Source: Owenia fusiformis
Lineage: Eukaryota; Annelida; Polychaeta; Sabellida; Oweniidae
DNA length: 64,000 nt
NCBI GenBank assembly: GCA_903813345.2
Contig: CAIIXF020000009.1
Coordinates: 23,277,759-23,341,758 of the forward strand
Direction: 5' to 3'
Shown here piece by piece: positions 12,801 through 24,800 of this stretch. A program made the translations under genes and the position numbers. The notes beneath the pieces are model-generated. The model worked only from the letters and a program-made list of their open reading frames with translations. It made no database searches and was not told where the DNA came from. The number at the start of each line of letters is the position of its first letter. Positions within the stretch are counted from its first letter, which is position 1.

Positions 12801-15800
12801 CCAGATTTTCAATCTGGAGTCTAATAATTACTTTGACTTTCAATATTTTAAAACTAATCCAATAAAAAACGTTATTTATCTGTGGTCCAGGTTAGAAAAA
12901 TAGCATAGGCTTTAAAACCTTGTAAAATAGTACAATTGAAAAATCCAACATATCATATGGTATCAAACATTTCTTTAGGCTAGTGTGCTCGAGATTACTT
13001 CTGCAATTTATTCACAATGAGAAAATATGACTTAAAAACATAGGGAAATTAACAAGCCTTTTTTATTTTTCAACTTTTCAACACTACGCACTGGCGTTTT
13101 GGCGTAATACCTGCATTAAAGGGAAGTGCTTGAGATCGTTTTATTTGAAGCTTCATTCTTGCAGATTTTATCAATATGCGTTTTAACATATTGCAAATTA
13201 ATGCATACGATATCTTTCCAGAAATTCGTGTTCGTCAAGAGTCAAGACACGTTTACGTCTCACGTTTCTCCAATTGCTTGCAGAGAGTACTTATTATTGA
13301 TATTCAAAATGACGATAACTAGATTAGGTTGTCGTGTATGTTCGGAATTAACCTTCTGTCACCAAATTTTCTCGTTCTTATGCATTTTATGAAGCAAATG
13401 TTCTCACCGGTCTTTTCTAGGTGCATTAGTGCACTTTTGTGCAAAACTGAAAAATGTAGACAGTATGATGAAGGAGTGATTCGTAGTTGAAATATAACAT
13501 GAGGATTGCAGCAAAATTCCGAACATGCAGACTAACCTTAAAGTTGCGGTGTTCCGCAACCTTAAAAATCTTAAAAAACATACTCCGAACAGGTTGCTTT
13601 TACATCCATATTTGAACGTCTATATCACATTCAAATTTTTATTTTTTCATTGGGAAACTTAATCTGATAAAAGAGCAATACCAGGTTTAAACATGTACGT
13701 ATTACCATCACTGAAAGGTAATGTTAAGTGTTTTTTCAAGAGGATTCATTACACTGAATTTTCAGAGAGTGACTTGCGGTAAGTACAGAGGTACCGCACG
13801 ATAATGACGTAATTCTCGCGGTACCGCAAGATATCTGCAGTGATGCTGACTTTGCGGTCCCTTTGTGAATTGGAAATAGCGGTACCGCAGTGAGTTGCGG
13901 AATTGCGCAGGCTTGCGGAGCTTTCATGAATTAGGCCTCTGTAATGCCGCTGAATTCCGATTCAGTGATTTCTCCGCTGTGACGGAGCATGCTATTTTTC
14001 ATAAAACACTTAGAACACTCCACGATTTATTTTTAACTCATACGTTTCGTTATCTCAAAGAAAATTACTTACTCCATGCAATGGCTTTATCATTTGCGGG
14101 TAACCTTCACTTCTGTTTGAGGTCCAATAACGCCAGGAATAGGCTATTGAAAACGGCGCAAGAGTATCAAACCCTAAAATGTACCATTTCTTATTTAACT
14201 AACATGCGTTATTATTAAAAAAACAATGTTTACATTTTTTGACTGCTGTGACGGAGCAGTTTCACAGTTCACATTTGCAACTACTCCGTCACAGCGGACA
14301 AAAATTAACATCATTTTTTAAAAAATAATTAAAAAGTCCCATTACATCAACATCTCATTGATACTCTCATAGTTATGCTGAAAACATATGTAAATATTAT
14401 CGTGTAACTATATCGTGCCATGATTTTAATAAATAAATAAAAAAAAGTTAAACAAGAAATGGTACATTTTGGAGTATGATCCTCGGCGCCATTTTCAATA
14501 GCTTTTCCTCCCGGCCAGCGTCATTGGACTTGAAACAAGTGAAAGTTATCCGCAAATGATACATCCATTGCATGGAGTAATCAATTTTCTTTGGTATAAC
14601 GAAACATATGAATTAAAATTAAATTTTGTGGTTTTCTTAGTATTTTTTATGAAAAATAACATGCTCCGTCACAGCGGACAAATCTCTCGATTCCAGCCTG
14701 TGATTATATTATGACAAACTAAATACGCCCGAGATCGAATGTAATGTCACTTATCTATATGAGCCACTATATTATGACCAACTTACGCAAGAGACCGACT
14801 GCAATGCCACTGGTTGAAATTCCAATGGCAGTTCCTCTTGCTCCATCTTCGCTATATGTATGAGCAATCTTAGCTGTGGCTGAAAGAGAGGAACAAAATG
14901 AGCTAAAATTGCATCCACTGCATTCTGGCCAGTATTTGGTTTGTCAGAAACTTGAGAGTATGGGTGTCTACTGTTCATTAATTGTAAATGTCACTTTAGA
15001 TTAGTTTTATCAACATATTATTCATTAGATGTTACATAATCCTGTTTTTATTGTTAGTCCATCATTTATCACATAGAAGTTAATCTAAAACGACCGGCTT
15101 GGTTTATAAACGAGGGTGTTTAGACATAGCTACCTAGTTTCGTCATTTCGAGTATAGAAATCTTGAAATCAAGACCACCCCTATTAGTCAAATCACTAAT
15201 GGGTTTCTAACATGGTGATAGTTCACAATCCTATATATTCTTAGATTTTCGACACACAGACTAATATGGACATTCTAAAAATCACATCCTGATCCGCATT
15301 GCCAAGCGCGAATCGCACTCCGTCATGGTGAAAATTTAAGATGGCCACCAAAATTATCGTCACATATGTATATTTTTTAATAATTTTTTTACTATCTTTA
15401 TTTCAATAAAATGTGATAAATTAGTGTCTTCAGATATTATTTAATAATATTCCTACCAAATGATTTTTATTAAGTATAAACATAAGAAATTGCTTTAATA
15501 GCGCCACCTTTTGATAAAATTATACCAAAATTGACGTCAAAATAACAAACATTTCCTTATTTACTACTTCTTTTCAATACAATTTGACAAGTTAAGATTT
15601 TATCAATGCTTACTGATAATATTCAACATATATCCGTCAAAATATTTCATTATAACCAATAAAGAAGAGTGTTGTGCAGCCCCACCTAATAGGTATATGC
15701 ATTGAACTGCTCTGAAACATAAATTAATGATTATTATTTTATTCATGCTGACCTAATTTGCTCATTCTTAAATAACTGTTATCTGTAATGAAAATTTTAG

Positions 15801-18800
15801 ATTTTCGGCACACAAACTAATAATAAATATGGACATTTTAAAGATTTTGACCCGCATTGCCAAACGCGATTCACACTCCATCATGGTGAAAATTCAAGAT
15901 GGCCGCCAAAATAATCGTCAAATGTGAATATTTTTTTGATCATTTTTTACTGCCTTTATTTAAATAAATTGTGATAAATGGGACAGATGGAACTCATTTT
16001 CACAACTGATGAATGTACTCCTCAGTCTTATAGATGATCCTTTAAACTGTTAATGTTATGGTGCTGTATCACCCTATGCAGACAGAGCCTGTGGGAAATA
16101 TTGGGTGCGGAGCAAATGAGCGGAGGGTGCGGAGCTAACGGTCATTTTTGAATTTAAATTTGGGATATTTCTGAAACTAAGCCGTTTTGGGACTTCAAAT
16201 ATACCAAGATATGTGTATTTGACACCAAATATCAATACAATTGTGAAAATAGTAGCGCAATTCATTCTATAGCGACACAGTGTGCCTTAAACCTTTCCCA
16301 GACCTATATATTTTGAAATTATCCTTTTAATACTGAGTCCCCAGCATTCATAAAAAATGGTGTTCAAGGTACACTATCTATACAAATTATTTTTGCATCT
16401 TGGAAGCCAGGCAGTATCTGTGTGATTTTATAAAAATTCGGAAATGTTTTTCAGATATGAGCCCCCTCTAAATATTGGGTGCGGAGGAGCTCCATAAACG
16501 TACCTCCGCACCCAATATTATAGAGGGGGCTCATATCTGAAGAACATTTCCGAATTTTTATAAAATCACACAGATACTGCCTGGCTTCCAAGATGCAAAA
16601 ATAATTTGCATGGGTAGTGTATCTTGAACACCATTTTTTATGAATGCTGGGGACTCAGTATTAAAAGGATAGTCTCAAAATATATAGGTCTGGGAAATGT
16701 TTAAGGCATACTGCGTCGCTATAAAATGAATTGCACTACTATTTTCACAATTTTATTGATATTTGGTGTCAAATACACATATCTTGGTATATTTGAAGTC
16801 CCAAAACGGCTTAGTTTTAGAAATATCCCAATTTTAAATTCAAAAATGACCGTTAGCTCCGCACCCTCCGCTCATTTGCGCCGCACCCAATATTTCCCAC
16901 AGGCTCTGTCTGCATAGGGTGTGTATGATAGATAGATAGAAACACTGCAAGCGAGCATTGTACCAAAGTGTACATAGCTAGGGTCAGTTTAACAAACCGA
17001 GTCCTATCATTCCCTGGATATTGTCCCATCTCCAAAGAACTGGGGCTTGAGAACAGAGCCAGGACCCAACACTTAAAAGCCACACAGGACTACCCTAAAG
17101 CAGATGGCTGATGCTAGTCAACCATTGGTAAAGTGTGGTTGTCAGAAGCAGTGTTTCCCATCAAGATGTACTAGCTTGAAGGCTGCTCTAGTATGTACAT
17201 CATTACCCTACATACCCCCCTCCCCCAAGATTTATATGGTTGACATCTTAGTTGGCATACTAAAATAATACAATTTTTTTATTATGCATGATACAGATCA
17301 AATCTTGGCTCTCCAAACTATTAGACGCTTACTCCAACCGTTCAATATATTGTAAAACACGGTTTTGATTTTGAACAATTTCACCAATAGGTGGCGTTAT
17401 GGTAGACTTTCGATCTTCATTATGTGTTTATCTAAATATTGTTTGCAAAGGAATCGATCTCTACTAAAACATACAAACCTATTATATTCTGATGAAAAAA
17501 GGATTCAACAAGGTGAACAAGATTTGAACAAGGTGGTGGCATCTAGGCATGTTATATTTAAACTTGGGTTAGTTGTTCATACATGAAGCATTATTACCCT
17601 AGACAGCTGGCAACACGTATACTGACTCAGTGAGCAAGCCTAGTTTATGGTCATTTATTGCTCATCTAGAACTAAGCTATGAGGGAGACGTGTTCATCTG
17701 CACACAATATACGACTTGTCTCTTCTATTATTACTATTTGTTAGAACTTACATGTATTGTATGCAGTGACAGTATTACATTGTACATATGTCTTGAAGAC
17801 TTAATCTGATTCTAAGTTTCTGTTTCTAAGATTCCTCACATGGTTTTTGCAAATCCAACTATCACTGACATGAAGACAGTATATATTTTTGCACTTGTTT
17901 ATGGGGGGGGGGGGGTAGGGGGGTTGAACTGGATACTTGGGCTAGGGTAGGTATTAGTATCCAGCAATGGAGGGTAGGTATTGGCAATTTTAATAAAGGT
18001 TACTGCTTAGTCAATACCAGTCTAAAAAGCCACTCAAATGCCCATTCTGACCTATATGAAGAACTTGTAGTGCCCTTTTTACTACTTTCTATATCATCTA
18101 CTATGTAAATAGTGTAGCTCCTAATGCTTTCATTTCTGTCATCAAGTTGTCTATTTTGACTCTTTAAAAAAAATTATTGATTCAGACATTGATATGAATA
18201 AAGTGACCTCACATTTTGGCATTCCACTCATGAATATTTACTCAAAACACATTCCAAATAAGAAAATCACTATCAAATCTAAAGATCAGCCCTGAAAATC
18301 TTAGGCAAGAAATCAACAAAAAGAAATTACTTTTTAGGAAACTCAAATCATCACCTACCACCCTCAATAGACATCTTTATGACAATCAATCAATCAAAGT
18401 AACGACTCTTATTACAAATCTTAAAGAAAATCATGATAAAAAACCGCGATTCCATTAATAATTTTAGTAAAAATGATAAGAATTATTGGAAACTAATAAG
18501 GCTGTTTCTTGGTAAAAGTGCTGATTCCCAAATTCCACCACTGTTTAATCAAAATCAACCGCCAATAACAGATAACCTTGAGAAGGCAAATGCCTTTCTA
18601 AAGCTGTTTGCATCCAAAAATCATATGGATAATATCAATTTTGACCAATTACCTAATTTTCCTGACAGAACCAACTCCTTACTTATTTCAGTTGCGACCA
18701 ATCCAGATGGATTGATGAAATTAATTTTGTCACTTGACACCTCAAAAGCCTGTGGACCTGATATGATCACAAAAAAAAAAAATCCTTAACCTCACAGCAC

Positions 18801-21800
18801 ACACAATATCAAGACCTCTATCTACTTTATTTAACAGACTATGTTCAAGAAATGTCTTTCCAGAACCATGGAAGGTAGGCATAGTTAGTCCAATTTTCAA
18901 AAAAGGTGACAAGTCTGATATTAACAATTACCGCCCAATTATCCATTAAACTCGATATCCAAATTGTTTGGTAGGGTAAAAGCCGATCGAATTCGAACGC
19001 ATTTGACCTCTAATAATTTACTTTATAAACACCAGACAGGTTTTCTTCCTGGACCGTCAGTTCCGTCAGCATAATTTTGAAGAAGGAAAGGCATCAAAAG
19101 GAATATTTCTTGATATTGCATCAGCATTTGACAAAGTCCCTGATCACTCATATTGAAACTAAAATCTTATGGTATAAGGTGACAGTTATTAAATGGCATA
19201 AAAGGTGCTTCGTGGTGCTTCGTCTTCAATGTCAGAGGCCAACTTTATCAATTGCGGTGTTCCACAAGGATCAATTTTGGGACCTCTATTTTTTATTGTA
19301 CATAAATGATCTCCCAGATAAAATTGACACAGAGTGCTAAATATACGCAGATGATACTTCACTGCACTTCTCTTTTGACCCCAAAAATCCAAATGAGATA
19401 GATCAATCTGTCGCAAGTAGCCTAGACACGATTGAAAATTGGTCCAAATTATGGAAGCTCCAGTTTAAATCTGAAGAGTTGCGAAGTTATTTTTCATACT
19501 CCAATAATGTGACCGCATCATTTCTCAATAACACTGAAATCAAAAGAATTGGAACCCATAAACATCTTGGTTACTGTTTTGACAAATGCCTCTCAAATAT
19601 AAATCATATTGATGAGATCTGTACAAAGGTAAAAAAATGCCAAATCCTCTAAAAAAACTCCAAGGCAAACTGACAGCTAAACATTTGGAGACAATTTTAC
19701 CTCATTTATTCGTCCATATTTTGACTACGGTGTTGTATTAAACAAAACATCTTCCAAATACTTACTTGAACGGCTGCATAAGCTGTACTACCAAGCAGCC
19801 ATCTTGTGTTCAGGCTGTTACCATGGTAGTAATACCACTAAAGTACTCACTTTATTACAATGACATACATTAGAGAACAGAAGGGAGATGCAAGTTAATA
19901 ATTTCATGTACAAGGTTGTCAATGGAACAAATCCTGTATATCTAAATGAGCACTTTTGACTTCAAGCTACCCATCCGCTGTAGCAACAGATTCTTGGAGT
20001 CGGCAGTCCTAGGTGCAATCAGTTCATGGTCAATGCTCCCATCATATATCAGAGAAAAGAAGACACTTTTCAGACTTTCAAAAAATATCAAAAACTTATT
20101 TTGCTCCCAAAAAACTCACTCTGCCATCTACCTCTCTTAATTTGACAAGAAAACAAGAAATAATCATAAACAGACTTAGAGCTGATCTACTTTTTAGGAT
20201 GTCCATATTAGTCTATGTGCCGAAAGTCTAAGAATATATGATCGTGAACTATCGGACCCATTATTGACTGGGCTATATTTCTTAAGTAATTTGAGAAATC
20301 ACCTGAGGATTTATTGCCCGGATTTATTGTAATTAACCCAGATGTGAATAGGTAGTTACCAGTTTCACCACCAGGTGACTAATTCGGGTCAGATAGCATT
20401 ATAAGGTATTAGAAAATTGAATATTCTATATAGTTTTAGTGGTTCAATTCTCACATTCATTTCTAGATGTACTTGGTAAAATTCAGTAATTTTGCAACTC
20501 TCCGGTCTTTGAATGTCTGGCCAAGATGCACCATGAACATATAGATAATGCGGGGGAAAACATAATATCGGATAATAGTAGTCATGTTAAATGATAAAAT
20601 AACATTATAGTACTAATTCTTATGCTGTTGTGGGACATAATTTGATGTTTTATAGGAACAAATGGGTTGAGTGCCAAGATGATATGAATAGGAAAAAGAT
20701 TTATAAAAGACAATAAAAATTAATTGTGACGCTGCTCCACATACCCCCAACTCCAACTTTTTCATTTTGAAACTATATGTCATGGTAGTTACAGGATATA
20801 TTGTTGAAATGTCATTCTACAATCTGTAGCGATTCCATCTCGCAACAGGTAAATCTATTGAAGTTAGAGCATTTGTATCTATTTTCCGGGCACCCTGTAG
20901 TATAATAATAGAATCGTTTTTAGATCATTTACCTGAAACTGTTGTGAGCGCAAGTCCAAATCCATGAATCACTTTAGAAATTATCATTGCTACGTAATTC
21001 TGCCCCAATCCGAACAGCAGTGTTGCGACCAACGTAAACAAACACCCAATGAACATGGGAAAGGAGGATCCAAACCTGGAAAATATGCACATTTAGTTCA
21101 TATTTCGAAGGTTAAGCGACGCGATTTTAAGAGGATCTGTTGGTTAACATGTGGAATTATTCTCCTCTGGGGACAACTTCAATTCTCCCATTCGCATCAA
21201 TTCCTAGCCCGGTACGTATAAGAAAAAGGTTTGTAATTAGGTACCGGGGAAAACCAATTGAGAAGGGGGAGGGGGGGGGGGTCAGCCATGCTTTGGGTCG
21301 CTAGATTATGCGTAACCTATATGTTTTACAAATAGAGAGCCAAAACATCGACTTTATATTTTGTTTAAACTATTGTAAATGTAAATATTATTTGGTTTAT
21401 GTATAGAGAACATTTATAATCTGAATGAATGAATGAATGGTTTTGGCGATCGATACGTTTAAAAATCTATTAAAAAGGTAAATTTAGCACTTTAAACAAT
21501 TGAGTGAACGCAAGGTATAAAGTGCAGTAGGTACAAATTAATTAATTAAATATATACAATGGAAATATCGTAAAAGGGTTATATGGTAGTTGGTTTGGGT
21601 AATAAAGTTAAGGTCAGGGTGCACTTTGATGAACTTTCATGACCATGTGCTATTTTCAGATAAACATAACTCATTCCATACATCATCTACATCTTTCATT
21701 CTTGCACAAAAGATGCATTAGTGTACCTAGGGTATTATTTAAGGATTGATAATGCTTCAGAATGTTTAAATAACTACAAGTAAGACGGTAAGACGGTACA

Positions 21801-24800
21801 ATCACTTCACCTTGATCCCCCATAACCTAGCCAACATACTAACCCCTGATATTACATTTATGGTAAAGTTCCGAGCATATAACGAATTTTTGGGTGAACG
21901 TTTATTTATGAAATAAATGCTACCCTACTAGATATATAAACAGGTAAAAATAAACGCAAGGAGCTCACTCGTAATTAAATTAATTGTTATCAATTGTTGA
22001 ATGTCAGATGTTTTTGGATGGTATCTGCTCCAGTGATTTTGCATTTAATCATGAAACGCTCATCATAAGACACCTCAAAACAAACATTATCCTCTTTGTG
22101 ACAAGAGGAGAAATATTTTAAATTATGTTCTGCCTTTCGGCAGTAAAGATATATTTCTGGGACGACTTTTTATTCATCTTAAGATTTTAGAAAAACAATT
22201 AATTCACAAAAATACAGTTGAATAACATACTGGAAAACGTATCTACATATAACACAATTAAATTTTTTGATACATATCAATGTCAAAAGAAGTGACATTT
22301 TCGAAGTGAAACTTACACGCTCCCTGTACGTTAATATATTTACTGACATGTATCTTGTATTGCTTTCAAGTTTTACTTCACTGCGCCCACTTTTCTCTAT
22401 CTTTGCCTATATGTTTTTTTGCCAACAATATTCTACAAACTGCTTGATGAATCTATTTTAATTATGTCTGGTAGAACACTAGAAATAAATGTAAAATGTA
22501 TTTTACGTTCAGAAATATGGAATTAAACCCACGTCCTCCATTTGCAACTTAACTGTACCCTGTTTCCCTTTTAAACGTCGTCACGTGGTAGGGTAGTGTG
22601 AAATAGTAAAAGATAGTTACCTGTTGGTAAAAATTCCTACAAACGGCAGACATATCAAATGTGATACGCTGTCAATGGATAGCATAAGCCCAACGAGAAG
22701 CTCTATGTTGTATCCCCCTTGAGCAGATGCATTTGCACACGTCCCGTTCAGCCGAGGCTCACACGAGATATCAACAACCTTTGAAGTCAAAAAGTCGAGC
22801 AGTAAAGTCGGTGTTATAGGCACTGAAATAGAGAGAATAACAGGGCTGTTATTTGCACTAAATAAAGAGAATAACAGTCAGATATGTTAGGCACTGAAAT
22901 AGAGAGAATAACAGGCCTGTTATAAGCACTGAAATAGAGAGAGTAAGAGATATGTTATAGGCACTGAAATAGAGAGAATAACAGGCCTGTTAATTTACAC
23001 TAAATAAAGAGAATAACAGTCAGATATGTTATAGGCACTGAAATAGACAGAATAATAGATATGTTATAGAACCTTTATAGGCACTGAAATAGAGAGAATT
23101 ACAGATATGTTATATGCACTGAAATAGAGAGAATAACAGGCCTGTTATTTGCACTAAATAAAGAGAATAACAGTCAGATATGTTATCAGAAGTGAAATAG
23201 AGTAAATAGCAGATATATATTATATGTTATAGGCACTGAAATAGAGAGAATAATCGATATGTTATAGGCACTGAAATAGAGAGAATAACAGACCTATGTT
23301 TTGGATTTTGAAGGTTTCATTTATGACAGTATGACACTTTGACAAGTGTTAACGAGTCTCGCTTCAATATGCGTTTTGGATTATACAAAATCATAACTAC
23401 AGTAACATTTTAAATGTTTGGAACTACTTTGAATTTAAAAAATAGAAACATATGTACTTGTCCTATCTTTTGTATATTTCAGATAGTTATGTATAATGTG
23501 CAGTAAAGCTTTGGCCTTTTGTAATTTAGGGAGTTTCAGACATGTTAATTTTTCCGAAAATAACATGGCAGGGGAGCATCAAAATATAAGAGGCCACAGA
23601 TATGATAGCTTAACTACAAAACAAACTAAAATTTACAAAAGTTAGGACATGTATAAATGTTTCTATTTTTACATATACTGTTTTTTTTATTTATTTATTT
23701 AATACACTTATTCGATCCATTTACTACATTCAATATAACATTTCAATACATTCAATACAACAAATCAATATATCTGTGAAATCCAAAAAAACACTGTTAC
23801 CCACCATGTACGTAATACTATTATAGTTTAAAATCTAAATACATTTTCTTAATTAAAAATTTCTAGACATCTTTTTAACCATATTTTCCGTTTAATAATA
23901 AAAATTTCACTATTAATCTCTATCATGTTTTCTAATGAGCTATCTTCTCTATAGTAAAAAAGCATTTTATCTCTTTCAATCAAATTAGTAATTTCTAAAT
24001 TGTCCCATTCATTTTTGAATTTACATTCTAAAAAAAGGTGTTCTTGTGATTCCTCAGCATTTTTACAAACTTTACACATTCCATCAGATCATTTTTGTTT
24101 TTTCAATCTTCTTTCAATTTCTATTGCACCATTTATTACTTTAAATATGAATTCCTTTACCTTATGATTTACATTTGTCTTAAAAAGTACTCTATACATT
24201 ATCTTAAATGGGATCTCACCATATTGATTTTTCCAATGGGCTTCTGATTTATTTGTCACCCCTCTTCTACTAACAATTTTCTTTCTTATATTACATGTTT
24301 TTATTTTCTCTATATTTCCCCCCCAAAAAGTTATTTTTTCATTCCTATTGATTTTATTTGGATATTTTATCAAAGCTGCTCTTACTTGTACATATTGCAC
24401 ATTGTATAAGTGGCACTTTACCGTTAAAATTAGAAACGGGGCGTTATATCAATATGCCTCTTGAGGAGCGCCTCTGTCATTGCGGTAATGCTGTCGAAAC
24501 AGAACTGCATTTTCTGATAGAATGCCCTTTATACCAGCTCGAGAGGAGTGAGCCTATGGATAGTGCAAGGACAATATTTGGCGATGACTTTGAAACATCT
24601 AACCTTGCAAAATATTGTTTAATAATGAACTGTGAACTCCTTCAACGTCGTTTGGGAAAGACAATTATTAAACTATGTATTAAAAGACGATCATTTTAAC
24701 TTATTTAAAAACTTTGGTCTTAAAAGTGATTATTGTACACCATAGTGTCTCATATGCCGACACCGGCAGGGCCAGTGATTTTATGTAGTTTTTAATAATA

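Larger units (their letters stand above)
9977..13941. mobile_element. CAGAG-ended element (3.97 kb), hAT-like, non-autonomous
   Basis: Perfect terminal inverted repeats of about 30 bp starting CAGAGGCCTAATTCATGAAA. Sub-terminal regions are packed with a short motif: tccgcaa at the left, gcggtaccgca at the right. CAGAG ends with dense sub-terminal repeats resemble hAT elements, but the flanks do not show an 8-bp duplication and no transposase frame remains. It contains an 85-bp MITE, a pentanucleotide array and three copies of a 130-bp repeat. Lies in transporter intron 4. Confidence 0.7.

Noticed and set aside
16074-16917. Conserved 63-codon frames, also at 43889-44080 and 44539-44730
   Set aside because: They are the two arms of the same palindromic element, so identical frames on opposite strands follow from the inverted repeat rather than from protein selection.
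24358-24699. Plus-strand 113-codon frame as a host gene with a zinc finger
   Set aside because: The Cys-His tail, 3' repeat tail and 11-bp target duplication identify it as the end of a truncated LINE; the first residues come from the flanking element.
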